Assembly: GCF_000426545.1 (NCBI RefSeq)
Contig: NZ_AUFO01000020.1
Location: 79,125-143,124, forward strand
Length of the DNA: 64,000 nucleotides
Direction of reading: 5' to 3'
Source: Paenibacillus massiliensis subsp. panacisoli DSM 21345
Lineage (GTDB): Bacteria; Bacillota; Bacilli; Paenibacillales; Paenibacillaceae
Both the position numbers and the translations under genes were made by a program. Shown here one piece after another: positions 19,949-28,974 of the stretch (the first letter of the stretch is position 1; every line of letters starts with the position of its first letter). The notes beneath the pieces were generated by a model. It had not been told where the DNA came from. It did no database searches and saw only the letters and a list, made by a program, of their open reading frames with translations.

Positions 19949-20992
19949 TTATTTACCAAAGACAAGCGTTGTATTGGATGAGCCGGCGTATTTGGTCACG
20001 AACTCACGAGCATAGCTGGCATCACGCACTTCATAGCTGTAGTTACTACTAGGTCTCCAGTTGGTTTTTGGGGATTTTGGAGCAGTTAGAGCAGGTGTGC
20101 TGCCTGTATCGGTGAATTCACCTTTACCCTTGTCATCGAGTATGCCGCCTTTTTCTGCACCCGCTCCGAAATAGTTGTTCTCCGAGTAAATGCGAGCTTT
20201 TTCACCGATCGTAATCGATTGATTAAAGTTGTTGGCATAGTTGTTTTTGATATGGTAGTACCCATATCTGAAGAGACCAGGACCACGAACGTACAGATTC
20301 TCAAAATAATTGTTAGCTATGGTCACATGAGGCACACCATCGTAGCTGCTGTTGCCATCATTGGGGTGTCCCATAATAATTCCGTATTTGTGGTTAGCAA
20401 ATTTGGAATTGCTAACGGTAATATAGTCTGCTCTATCGCCAATATACAGGAGCTTGTCCAGATCTCCGCCGCCAGAGCTGTAATTGTGGCCCGAGAATGT
20501 CACATGATCAATCCAGTAGTTCGAGCCAGAGGTAATGTACATCTGAATATCATCGTTTGCGTTGATGCTGGCAGAATGCTCGAATTTCAGGTTCTGAAAG
20601 ATAACATTGCTGGAGGTGGAGGTGGAGCGGAAATGAATATTCGTAAGCGTATGATTGTCATATGAGCCGACAATTGTCTTATTTGCACCAAAATTAACTT
20701 TCTGCAATGAGGACGACGAGATGTTGCGTTCGATGACCAGAATTTTAGGAGTCGTGTCCGCAATGTGCGTTCGCAGGTCATTCAGATTATTGATGTAGAT
20801 GATTTGACCGTTTTTGCCGCCTGTGACTGCAGATTTGGAGACACCATTTTCATTTTTGGCATTCCCCGCAAACCCGGTGAGCCCCGTCGTGCCCGTGTTC
20901 GGAAAGTTGGCTGCACCATAAGTAGGCGTGATAGAAGAGAACGTTAAGATCAGAAGCGCAGCAGCAACCATCCATTTTGTAAACCCTTTCAT
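19949..20992 (-). CDS. Secreted pectate lyase, polysaccharide lyase family 1
   Basis: The 347-residue protein has a Sec signal peptide ([20 protein letters not shown], cleavage near PTYGA). A right-handed beta-helix follows, with stacked Asn ladders typical of PL1. Conserved parts include [12 protein letters not shown], the calcium-site-like region around [20 protein letters not shown], and [17 protein letters not shown], where the Arg is the probable catalytic base. It cleaves polygalacturonate outside the cell by beta-elimination. It is divergent from the alpha/beta hydrolase gene. Confidence 0.88.
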   Translation of the reverse strand: MKGFTKWMVAAALLILTFSSITPTYGAANFPNTGTTGLTGFAGNAKNENGVSKSAVTGGKNGQIIYINNLNDLRTHIADTTPKILVIERNISSSSLQKVNFGANKTIVGSYDNHTLTNIHFRSTSTSSNVIFQNLKFEHSASINANDDIQMYITSGSNYWIDHVTFSGHNYSSGGGDLDKLLYIGDRADYITVSNSKFANHKYGIIMGHPNDGNSSYDGVPHVTIANNYFENLYVRGPGLFRYGYYHIKNNYANNFNQSITIGEKARIYSENNYFGAGAEKGGILDDKGKGEFTDTGSTPALTAPKSPKTNWRPSSNYSYEVRDASYAREFVTKYAGSSNTTLVFGK

Positions 20993-21198
20993 AAAAATTC
21001 ACCATCCTTTTTTTGATTATCCTTATTTTTACATAATGATTGTATCCTTCAAATATTGTAGTGTCAACACAAATTATGTAACTAAACCAATATTTATGAT
21101 ATTTAGTGTAGATAATTGTCTATATTTAGAAAACAGAAATAAACATATATATGTTTTGATGTAAGCGTATTATTATCAAAGAAGGAGGGATGGAGCGA

Positions 21199-22359
21199 AT
21201 GAATAATGCGATTAGTGAGCGTGATTTTTGTTGCATACGAGATGGGTTAACCATTCGTGGAAAAGAATACTTGCCACAGGGAGATCATCTTCCGGCTGTC
21301 ATCGTCAGTCATGGATTCGGTGGGAATTCCATGAATCTAGTGGACTATTGTATGGCACTTGCATCATGGGGCTATGCCGCGTTTTGCTTTGACTTCTGTG
21401 GGGGCTCTGCCAATGGGGAGGGGAGAAGTGACGGAGAAACGACGGACATGACAATCCTGACCGAATGCGAGGATCTCAAAGCTGTTATGCATGATATTGT
21501 AAAGCTGCCTTTTGTAGATGCCAAGCGATTGACTCTCATGGGCTTCAGCCAGGGTGGATTCGTCTCGGCTCTCGTAGCTGCACAATGCCCGGACGAAGTA
21601 GAGTCGCTAATCCTCATCTATCCTGCACTCTGTATTCCGGATCATGCACGCAGCGGCACCCTCGCCAACTCCTCATATCATGTCCACGATGTTCCAGAGC
21701 TTATTGATTGTGGGCAGATGCTAATCAGTAAGAAGTTCCACGATGCCGTGGTAGAGATGGATCCGTTCGACGAAATTAGGCCCTATCATGGACCCGTGCT
21801 GCTGCTTCATGGCACAGCGGATGAAATCGTACATTACAATTACTCCATTAAGGCGAAGGAATGCTATGAACCAGGGCAGTGTCACCTGCAGCTGATAAAA
21901 GATGCTGGACATCAATTTACGGAAAAGCAGACCTCTAGCGCAATCGTATCCATCCAACAATTTTTACTTGGCAAAAAAGAAGTGTTAACGATCGACATAC
22001 AGATTACAGGCAGAGAGCTTCGGAGGGAAGAAGGTACTTATAGACAGATTGCAATATTCTTCACAGGCAGCTGTGAAGGTCCATACTTTACAGGTCACAT
22101 TTTACCCGGAGCTGAGGATGTACAGGAGTACTTTGGGAATGGAGTTGTCAAGCTTCGAGCTGAATATATACTGGAGGGCACGGACTATACGGGTGAGAAG
22201 TGCCGATTACATATTGTGAACCAACGGATAAATGAGGAATGGAAGCCGAAGGTGAATACAGACAGCAAGGCACTCGCATTTCTAAATTATTCTGATTTGA
22301 CAGCAGTCCTTGAGGGATATTCAGGGGGATTAACGGTACGTATTTTTTCAGTGCTGTAA
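21199..22359 (+). CDS. Alpha/beta hydrolase with C-terminal DUF3237-like domain
   Basis: 386 residues. Residues 1 to about 258 are an alpha/beta hydrolase: oxyanion loop VSHGFGGNS, nucleophile Ser in GFSQGGF, Asp in LLHGTADEIVHY and His in DAGHQF. The last 130 residues (from LTIDIQITGRELRREEGTYR) look like a DUF3237 beta-barrel, with GPYFTGHILPGAEDVQEY and an ending typical of that family. The ATG at 21199 is ten bases after AGGAGG; the ATG at 21190 is too close. Likely a cytosolic esterase or peptidase; substrate unknown. The fusion assignment is moderate. Confidence 0.75.
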   Translation: MNNAISERDFCCIRDGLTIRGKEYLPQGDHLPAVIVSHGFGGNSMNLVDYCMALASWGYAAFCFDFCGGSANGEGRSDGETTDMTILTECEDLKAVMHDIVKLPFVDAKRLTLMGFSQGGFVSALVAAQCPDEVESLILIYPALCIPDHARSGTLANSSYHVHDVPELIDCGQMLISKKFHDAVVEMDPFDEIRPYHGPVLLLHGTADEIVHYNYSIKAKECYEPGQCHLQLIKDAGHQFTEKQTSSAIVSIQQFLLGKKEVLTIDIQITGRELRREEGTYRQIAIFFTGSCEGPYFTGHILPGAEDVQEYFGNGVVKLRAEYILEGTDYTGEKCRLHIVNQRINEEWKPKVNTDSKALAFLNYSDLTAVLEGYSGGLTVRIFSVL

Positions 22360-22422
22360 GTGTGTAGCTGTGTAGATAGTCCGCCTCATTTCAACGCAAA
22401 CGTCCAATGAGGCGGATTAATT

Positions 22423-22638
22423 TTAGGCTGAATATTGCTTAGCATTGTGTGTGGCCGAGCTGTGAGTGGATTGTCTGAGCAATATCGTTACCAGACCTAA
22501 TATCACAGAAAGAATGCCCACCCATACAACATATTTCACACCCAGGCCTGATATAAATAAGCCGCCAAGCGCGGCCCCTACGGTGGTTCCAATGTTGCAC
22601 GCGGATATAAACAAACCAATAGACTCAGGGAAATTGTC
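22423..22638 (-). pseudogene. C-terminal remnant of an MFS transporter
   Basis: Read on the reverse strand, DNFPESIGLFISACNIGTTV followed by GAALGGLFISGLG is the helix 10-11 region of an MFS drug transporter, ending naturally after one more helix. The frame upstream soon hits nonsense (a TAG at 22675-22677) and no start region or first ten helices exist. This is the tail of a deleted transporter gene between two intact genes. Confidence 0.6.
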
Positions 22639-22759
22639 GCATATCTTGAATCTTTCATCCCAAAAAAAAACAGGCTAACATGGAGGGAGTTGGTAATTAT
22701 TGTAGAAGTATTTATCTTACGGAGTGCAAGTCAATTTAAAAACCGCGGGAGGTATGAGC

Positions 22760-23779
22760 GTGGCTTCAATTATCCTGCCATTCTATGAGCCGACATTTTA
22801 CACATACAATATCTATGGAAGTGTCACTTCTATGCTCTCGAACAACGATCATTACTTGCCCTGGTTGTACAATAATTTCATTCAGATTCGCTATGTGGAG
22901 GACTGGGATTCCTACTTTTTCGATAACCATCATACCTTGCTGGATAATATTCCATGGATTAATCATCATATCATCCCCCGTGATATTCTGAATCGAAAAT
23001 GGGAGAGCCTTACGGATTTTATCATAGAATCTCTTCATTCTAATTATTATCTTTACTTCTACGTAGACCGCTCCTACATATCTGTATCTAAGCAATATCA
23101 GCAAGTAAGTCATTGGCACGAAATATTGGTGTATGGCTATGATGAACAGAAACGAACCTTTCTGATGGCGGACAATTTGGCCGATGGTAAATATATAAAG
23201 ACGGAGTGTCCAATCGAAGAGATCGAGCAAGGGTACTACAGTATAGTTAGCGATAACGAATTTTTCAAGAATGTCCATCTTCTCAGCATTCGTGAAGAAC
23301 GGGATTATTCGCTGCAGATTGATCAGATCGCTGAGTCGATTCGCCGCTACTTGAATTCATCGATCACAGTGGATCTAAGCTTCAAGGAGAAGACGCTGTT
23401 CGGCATGAAGGCGGTGGAACATTCGATTGAGAAAATAAAGGACAAGCTTCATTCAACATCATTTGTTCAATTCGATCGTAGAGCCTTTCACCTGTTCTGG
23501 GAGCACAAAATAATAATGCTGCAACGCTTGCGGTATTTGATGGAACTGTCGATTCTGAAGCCAGACGATGACGTGATCGAACGCTATACCCTGATTGTGC
23601 AGCAGCATGAGTCACTAAGAAATCTGGTTTTGAAATTTAATTTTAAAAACGATAAAATGCTGTTCAGCCGGATCGAACAAAAGCTGCATACGTACCTTCA
23701 GCTTGAGCGCACACTGCTCCATCGCGTGATGAAGGAACTGGATGATTATGCTGTATCCGCACAGCAGAGAGCCTATTGA
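22760..23779 (+). CDS. BtrH N-terminal/C39-peptidase-like hypothetical protein
   Basis: About 339 residues. The first 170 residues suggest a papain-like BtrH_N/C39 fold: an opening hydrophobic strand, then HWHEILVYGYDEQKRTFLMA with the conserved His and the Asp of a DN pair. The C-terminal half is helical and charged (KLHTYLQLERTLLHRVMKEL). GGGAGG at 22747-22752 is only one base from the ATG at 22754 but seven from a GTG at 22760, which I prefer; a longer GTG start at 22724 is possible. No biosynthetic partner genes are nearby. Function unknown. Confidence 0.55.
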   Translation: MASIILPFYEPTFYTYNIYGSVTSMLSNNDHYLPWLYNNFIQIRYVEDWDSYFFDNHHTLLDNIPWINHHIIPRDILNRKWESLTDFIIESLHSNYYLYFYVDRSYISVSKQYQQVSHWHEILVYGYDEQKRTFLMADNLADGKYIKTECPIEEIEQGYYSIVSDNEFFKNVHLLSIREERDYSLQIDQIAESIRRYLNSSITVDLSFKEKTLFGMKAVEHSIEKIKDKLHSTSFVQFDRRAFHLFWEHKIIMLQRLRYLMELSILKPDDDVIERYTLIVQQHESLRNLVLKFNFKNDKMLFSRIEQKLHTYLQLERTLLHRVMKELDDYAVSAQQRAY

Positions 23780-23872
23780 TTCGATAATCATGCTCAACTT
23801 GCTGAATATCAACACCAAAAAGGACTACAGGAACTAATATAAACAAAAGGAATAAAAAATCAAAAGGAATAA

Positions 23873-23905
23873 AAAAAGCCGCTCTGTTGATATTAGCGGC
23901 TTTTT
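23873..23905 (+). terminator. Rho-independent terminator
   Basis: AAAAAGCCGCT and AGCGGCTTTTT form an 11-base-pair stem with a T run. It is one of at least four related hairpins in this window (see findings). The rest of the gap (23906-24071) contains nothing that I can identify. Confidence 0.75.
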
Positions 23906-24071
23906 ACACATTAGTCCATACAATATGGAAAAAATCTCGGGGCATATATAATGAATTAGATACATTAATCCATATGAACGATTTCAACTTAACAAGAGAT
24001 CTATTGTTGATTTAGCAAGCATGTGTGTGTTATTCACCTTGCTTGTCGCTTACCTGCGAAGTCAGGGCACA

Positions 24072-24998
24072 TCACGTAGGATGCTTGTCCCTACTTGAAG
24101 GAGAGAGAGCGTATGCGTACCGATGACCTTGTTTTTTTCGCTGCTCCATCCATTGAGAGATAAGTATTCCGCTCACTACCAGTATAGCTCCTACATATCC
24201 CTGCAAGGTCAATCGTTCTCCCACGAAAATAAAGGCAACGACAGCAGCGAATATAGGCTCCAAAGCATACATTAATCCCAATTGCACAGGTGCGATATAT
24301 TTTAGAGATATCGACTGGGCAATGAAGCAAAAAGCGCTGCAGACCAGGCTGAGAGCCAAAATAGCCAACCAACCATTGAATGTGGCAGGAAGGACCGGGG
24401 ACTCGAAAAAGAAAGAGAGAATCAGTGCAAAAACGGCTGTGAAGCCCAAGGACAACACGCCCACCGCAATTGAATCGCATTTTTTCACCGCTGCACCAGT
24501 GACCAGAATATACAGCGCATTACAAATTCCCCCTGCAATACATAGTATATCGCCCGGGTGCATGCTTAGCTCGCTATTCAAGGTCAGCATACCGATCCCG
24601 GCGATAGCCAGCAGAGCACCGATCAGATGACTTTCCTCCATCCTTTTACGGAAAAGGATTACATTTAACAAAGGAACAAAAATAACTGTGAGCCCGACTA
24701 GAAAGCCGGCATTTGAGGTGCTGGTGGTCTTCAGACCAAACAGGATAAAAGCGCATACCCCAAGTAAAATACCTCCGAGCAGCGCTCCGTAACCAATAGT
24801 TGTTTTGTCGATAACACGCAGGCGCTTGTAAAAAATAGCAGCTGTTACAATAAAGGCAATTCCGAACCGAAGCGCAAGCAAGTTAAATTCTTCGATGGAC
24901 TCCAACCCTAATTTCATGAACAGGTAGGAAAATCCCCATCCAAGAGTAACGAGCAAAACAAGCAAATTGGCCTTATGTCTATTCAATTTGACACGCAT
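24072..24998 (-). CDS. EamA/DMT superfamily transporter
   Basis: This hydrophobic protein of 308 residues has ten predicted helices and two EamA repeats. The first is about residues 12-140 (LVTLGWGFSYLFMKLGLESI). The second starts after about 150 and ends at FVGERLTLQGYVGAILVVSG, the usual EamA closing motif. The membrane protein probably exports a metabolite such as an amino acid. Only a weak ribosome site (AAAGG) precedes the ATG. It stands alone, without an obvious partner. Confidence 0.82.
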   Translation of the reverse strand: MRVKLNRHKANLLVLLVTLGWGFSYLFMKLGLESIEEFNLLALRFGIAFIVTAAIFYKRLRVIDKTTIGYGALLGGILLGVCAFILFGLKTTSTSNAGFLVGLTVIFVPLLNVILFRKRMEESHLIGALLAIAGIGMLTLNSELSMHPGDILCIAGGICNALYILVTGAAVKKCDSIAVGVLSLGFTAVFALILSFFFESPVLPATFNGWLAILALSLVCSAFCFIAQSISLKYIAPVQLGLMYALEPIFAAVVAFIFVGERLTLQGYVGAILVVSGILISQWMEQRKKQGHRYAYALSPSSRDKHPT

Positions 24999-25275
24999 CC
25001 TTTAGACAGTGTAGTGAGTGTGAAAATGCCAGCGTGAAAGTTACACTGCCGAATTTCCTAGATCATTATACTCCCATTTTTGAACCATGCAAATTAAAAT
25101 TTCGTTCAGCCAAAATGGAGAAAAAAGATGGGGGATTTGCTTCTAAATTTGACTTTGAAAAGGATAGTTTTGGGAGGATTTTTGGATCACGACTCGTATT
25201 GTATTACCTAAGGAGAACTCTCCAGACAGCTATTCAATGTGGGGAGATTAAGGAATAAACAGGGAGGTACAGAGC

Positions 25276-26424
25276 ATGGTTCATGACACAACGAATCGAG
25301 ATCAATGGCTGGAGTGGATGCTGCAGATTGGTAAGCCGGTACTGGAAGCACTAGCTGAACGAAAATTAAAAGAACGAATGCCCATCCAGAGCAAGCAAGC
25401 AGGTAGAGAAGAGTATACTTACTTAGAAGCCTTAGGGAGATTGCTTGTAGGGATGGCTCCTTGGTTGGAGCTGAGTGGCTTATCAGGTAAAGAAGAAGAG
25501 CAACGCAGTATGATGGTGCATTTAGCGAGAGAGGCTATTGATGCTGCTACGGACCCTTTGTCACCGGATTTTATGAATTTTGCAAAAGGCTATCAGCCTA
25601 TTGTTGATACCGCTTTCTTGTCCCATGCCATGATCCGGGCCCCGAAGGAGCTGCTCAACGGTCTTGATGTAAGAGTAAAACAAAATGTAGCCAACTGCTT
25701 AAAGGCGACTCGCTCAAGGAAGCCTCCGTACAACAACTGGTTACTGTTCGCAGCCATGACCGAGACGGCGCTGCACCAGCTTGGCGAGGATTGGGATCCG
25801 ATGCGGATTGATTATGCCTTGAAGAAGCATCAGGAGTGGTATTTAGGTGACGGTGTCTACGGAGATGGGCCAGAATTTCATTGGGACTACTATAACGGAT
25901 TCGTCATTCAGCCTATGCTAGTCGATATTTTGCAGACCATGGGATCACAATTGCCAGATTCGGAACATTTGGTTGCAGACGTTATTCACAGGGCAGCTCG
26001 TCATGCGTCGCAACAGGAACGGCTGATTTCTCCCGAAGGAACCTTCCCTCCAATCGGACGCTCACTTGCGTACCGATTTGGTGTATTTCAGTTGCTATCA
26101 CAGGCGGTGCTTCAAGGCTGGCTTCCCACGGAGATCGCTCCTAACCAAGTCAGCTGTGCGCTGACTGCCGTTATCCGTCGTATGATCGAGGAGCCTGGAA
26201 CCTTTGACACGGACGGCTGGCTGCGCATAGGATTCTGTGGCGATCAGGAGGGGATTGGCGAAGGATACATTTCTACGGGCAGTCTGTATCTATGCACTTC
26301 CGTGTTTCTGCCCCTTGGACTACCACCTGAGCATCCATTCTGGCATGGAGAAGCAGACTGGACCTCCAAGAGGGCTTGGGCAGGTAGACCGTTCCCCATA
26401 GACAAGCACTTAAACGAAAGCTGA
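25276..26424 (+). CDS. DUF2264 domain protein (glycosidase-like)
   Basis: 382 residues covering one DUF2264 domain, an (alpha/alpha) barrel-like family. Visible family features are EYTYLEALGRLLVGMAPWLE near residue 60, NNWLLFAAMTE, and the DGVYGDGPEFHWDYYNGF segment that probably lines an active site. GGGAGG precedes the ATG. Members are linked with plant or uronic-acid polysaccharide breakdown; some are reported to be glycosidases. There is no signal peptide. It is read with the DUF5605 gene 100 bases downstream. Confidence 0.8.
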   Translation: MVHDTTNRDQWLEWMLQIGKPVLEALAERKLKERMPIQSKQAGREEYTYLEALGRLLVGMAPWLELSGLSGKEEEQRSMMVHLAREAIDAATDPLSPDFMNFAKGYQPIVDTAFLSHAMIRAPKELLNGLDVRVKQNVANCLKATRSRKPPYNNWLLFAAMTETALHQLGEDWDPMRIDYALKKHQEWYLGDGVYGDGPEFHWDYYNGFVIQPMLVDILQTMGSQLPDSEHLVADVIHRAARHASQQERLISPEGTFPPIGRSLAYRFGVFQLLSQAVLQGWLPTEIAPNQVSCALTAVIRRMIEEPGTFDTDGWLRIGFCGDQEGIGEGYISTGSLYLCTSVFLPLGLPPEHPFWHGEADWTSKRAWAGRPFPIDKHLNES

Positions 26425-26523
26425 CATCTTTATTAAGCTCTGTACTACGTTCGACATGTCGGATGTTGGGTTGGCATAAACGTCTTGTATTGATAGTTAT
26501 TATGAGAAAGGTGAGGAATTATC

Positions 26524-28011
26524 ATGGAAAATACGATGTGCCAAGAAACGGTCGCTCAATGGGAAAGGTTCGAACTTCGGTTACCAGGACCCATCGAAGA
26601 CAATCCCTACGTCGATGTCGAATGGAGTGTCATTTTTCGCCATGAAGAAAAGGAAATCACGTCTGCTGGCTTTTATGCGGGAGATGGTCTGTATATCACC
26701 AGGTTCATGCCTGAAGTCAGCGGAAAGTGGACATACGTAACGCATAGCAACACGCCTGAGCTGAATGGGGTACACGGAAGCTTCACTTGTGTCACTGCAG
26801 CACACATGGTTCACGGTCCAGTCAGGGTGAAGGATGAGAATCATTTTGCCTATGCGGATGGCACCCCATACTTCCCGTTCGGTACGACAGCGTACGCTTG
26901 GATTCATCAGGCGGAAGCCATGCGTACGCTAACGCTGCAGACACTTGCGGAGGGACCTTTTAATAAAATTCGAATGTGTTTATTTCCCAAAAATTACTCA
27001 TTTAATGTCCATGAACCGGAGTCATTTCCTTTTATGGGCTCGCCAGCCATGGGCTTTGATAAAGCACGGTTTAACCCGGTATTCTGGGAGCATGTCGAGC
27101 GCTGCATCGAATCGTTGCTTGAGCTTCATATCGAAGCGGATGTAATCTTGTTTCATCCGTATGATAAAGGTCGATGGGGCTTCGACCGCATGTCTGCGGA
27201 GGAGGACGAACGATATCTCCGTTATGCCATCGCACGACTTGGGGCTTATCGGAACATCTGGTGGTCCATGGCGAATGAATATGATTTCATGAGGGACAAA
27301 TCAATGCCGGACTGGGAGCGTCTGGTAAGCGTTGCATCAGAGGCGGATACTCACCATCATCTATTGTCCATTCATAACGGGACAGCGATGTATATTCCTG
27401 AAAGCGTTATAATGTATGATCATACTCGCTCTGAGATTACCCACTGCAGCATTCAACACTGGGACGTCACGTTGGTCACGGCATGGCGAGAGCGCTATCA
27501 GAAGCCAGTTATTGTTGATGAGTGTGGTTATGAAGGGAATTTGCAGCAACGGTGGGGCAACCTGAGTGCCGAGGAAATGACGCATCGTGTCTGGGAAAGC
27601 TTCACCCGCGGTGGATATGCGAGTCACGGCGAGACATACCTACACCCCGATGACGAAATCTGGTGGTCCAAAGGGGGGAGGTTATATGGACGAAGTCAGG
27701 AGCAGATACGCTTTCTACGCAGCATTGCCGAGGAAATGCCTCCTGATACGCAGCCGATCCCGCTTCGTGACGTGCCTGCACTCGGAGTGAAGGGTTCATA
27801 TTACTTGCATTACTACGGCCAACATCAGCCAGGCTACCGTGAGCTTGAGCTCCCGGAGGACGTAGATTTTTCGGCTGAATGGATCGACACGCAAGGCTTA
27901 AGTATCACCAAGTTACCTTTGAGCTATCGCGGAAAATGCCGCATCCCTTTGCCTAGTAAGCCTTATTATGCGCTTCGTATTCGTGCTGAGGAACATGCCT
28001 CATCAAAGTGA
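26524..28011 (+). CDS. DUF5060/DUF4038-like/DUF5605 glycoside hydrolase-like protein
   Basis: 495 residues in three parts: an N-terminal DUF5060 beta-sandwich (about 8-85), an apiosidase-like DUF4038-type TIM barrel (about 95-400) and a C-terminal DUF5605 beta domain (about 410-490). Candidate catalytic residues are the Glu in WWSMANEYDF (acid/base position) and the Glu in VIVDECGYEG (nucleophile position), the usual clan A pattern. There is no signal peptide, so oligosaccharides would be cut inside the cell. The ATG follows AAAGGTGAGG. Precise substrate is not inferable. Confidence 0.8.
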   Translation: MENTMCQETVAQWERFELRLPGPIEDNPYVDVEWSVIFRHEEKEITSAGFYAGDGLYITRFMPEVSGKWTYVTHSNTPELNGVHGSFTCVTAAHMVHGPVRVKDENHFAYADGTPYFPFGTTAYAWIHQAEAMRTLTLQTLAEGPFNKIRMCLFPKNYSFNVHEPESFPFMGSPAMGFDKARFNPVFWEHVERCIESLLELHIEADVILFHPYDKGRWGFDRMSAEEDERYLRYAIARLGAYRNIWWSMANEYDFMRDKSMPDWERLVSVASEADTHHHLLSIHNGTAMYIPESVIMYDHTRSEITHCSIQHWDVTLVTAWRERYQKPVIVDECGYEGNLQQRWGNLSAEEMTHRVWESFTRGGYASHGETYLHPDDEIWWSKGGRLYGRSQEQIRFLRSIAEEMPPDTQPIPLRDVPALGVKGSYYLHYYGQHQPGYRELELPEDVDFSAEWIDTQGLSITKLPLSYRGKCRIPLPSKPYYALRIRAEEHASSK

Positions 28012-28336
28012 ACTAGCATATGGATCGTACATTGTGAGCTGTGATCCAGCCCCCGTCTCCCAATGAAGCATGTCCACCATCCAATATAAAGCGCACCATA
28101 TACATTGCCATGGGAACCATTCTAAATAAGGGCTTGGATTTCTATCGGCTTAGCTTTGAGGCATTTGGGGATCTGCTGTACTTAGCCCTACAATGACAAT
28201 AGGCTGACAGACCGTGTCCACCCCAGAGGGAGCACTTTCGGCTGTGCAATGATGCGAATCGCAGCATGGGTGCGAAGAGGGGTTGATTTCTGCTTATGAA
28301 CGCTAATATTGGGCCAAATCCGTCCTATTTTGTGAA
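28012..28336. other. Non-coding gap upstream of the formate/hydrogen locus
   Basis: No credible gene is present. The part 28220-28285 can fold into a multi-stem structure: CCCC near 28220 with GGGG near 28280 enclosing GCAC/GTGC and TGCG/CGCA hairpins. I do not recognise it as a known riboswitch class. Confidence 0.3.
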
Positions 28337-28365
28337 TTGACATTATTTTGCACGGAGCTTAACAT
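28337..28365 (+). promoter_or_regulatory. Consensus-like sigma-A promoter of the DUF2294 (mpsC-type) gene
   Basis: TTGACA (28337-28342), a 17-base spacer and TAACAT (28360-28365) make a near-consensus promoter about 50 bases before the DUF2294 start. A TTGTGAA half-site overlaps the -35 region at 28330-28336, reminiscent of half of a Rex or CRP/FNR-type site. Confidence 0.6.
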
Positions 28366-28417
28366 ATGAATCAGCGATGAAATTCCAAAAAAAGGAATGA
28401 TTGGATCGTGATTTGGT

Positions 28418-28768
28418 ATGGCTGAAGCTGCTTATGAATATCAGGAGCGTATTCGCAGACTGGCTGTCAAAATCGTGAAGCATTATCGGGGCAAAGGTCC
28501 TGAGCTGGTGAAGGTGAAGCTGGATAGTGAGTCACAGATTACGATAGAGATTAAGGGGATGCTATCGAGTCTATCTGAAATATTACTGAGGGAGGGCGCG
28601 GAAGATCTCGTCACAGAATATTGGAAGGTACTGAGACCTTACCTGGAGCGCGGATTTATGGATGAGGTAATGGCGACGATCGGAAGTGCATTCTCGTATT
28701 CCTGGCAGCTTCCTGATCTAGAGCAGGAGAGCAGTACAGTCATTATTCAGCTTCATAAGACGGTTTGA
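28418..28768 (+). CDS. DUF2294 (MpsC-type) protein
   Basis: The 116-residue soluble protein matches the DUF2294 family (MAEAAYEYQERIRRLAVKIV, then KHYRGKGPELVKVKLDSE and LLREGAEDLVTEYWKVLRPY). Members in Bacilli are annotated as Na+-translocating membrane-potential-generating system MpsC-like proteins and are often found near formate dehydrogenase genes. It has no membrane helix of its own. It is the first gene of the formate-hydrogen locus but a weak terminator separates it from fdhF. Biochemical role is unproven. Confidence 0.75.
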   Translation: MAEAAYEYQERIRRLAVKIVKHYRGKGPELVKVKLDSESQITIEIKGMLSSLSEILLREGAEDLVTEYWKVLRPYLERGFMDEVMATIGSAFSYSWQLPDLEQESSTVIIQLHKTV

Positions 28769-28777
28769 TTAAAGAGA

Positions 28778-28803
28778 AAGGGTGGCAAAGCCCTTCGCTT
28801 TTT
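28778..28803 (+). terminator. Weak terminator after the DUF2294 gene
   Basis: AAGGG (28778-28782) and CCCTT (28791-28795) pair around an 8-base loop and are followed by CGCTTTTT. The short stem suggests partial termination or attenuation before fdhF. Confidence 0.4.
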
Positions 28804-28943
28804 AATAAGCCATTACAGAGTTGCGGCGGAGAAGCTGCATCCTTTGTATTGGCTTTTTTTATTGTAATTTTGTCTTATTGCGGCTTATGCAGACAGTAGA
28901 TTAGCAATTGATTTCTAGCTGAAACCTACGTTTATCGCATGTT

Positions 28944-28961
28944 ATGTGTATAAATTCACAA
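28944..28961. promoter_or_regulatory. Rex- or FNR-like palindrome abutting the fdhF ribosome site
   Basis: The 16-mer TGTGTATAAATTCACA (28945-28960) differs at one position from the Bacillus Fnr/CRP-type pattern TGTGA-N6-TCACA. Over 18 bases it keeps 12 of 14 fixed positions of the Rex operator TTGTGAA-N4-TTCACAA, with a perfect right half. It touches the AAGGAGG of fdhF, a position that suits a repressor more than an activator. Redox or anaerobic control of the operon is inferred. Confidence 0.45.
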
Positions 28962-28974
28962 GGAGGTCAATTTC

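Noticed and set aside
20219..20665. 148-codon frame inside the pectate lyase gene
   Set aside because: Shadow of the repetitive beta-helix coding strand; no ribosome site.
25034..25258. 74-codon frame from GTG before the DUF2264 gene
   Set aside because: No ribosome site, no recognisable domain, low-complexity composition; I treat the 277-base gap as non-coding.
28012..28336. Known Moco or other riboswitch in the gap before the formate locus
   Set aside because: The conserved blocks of classes I know could not be found; kept only as a low-confidence structural observation.
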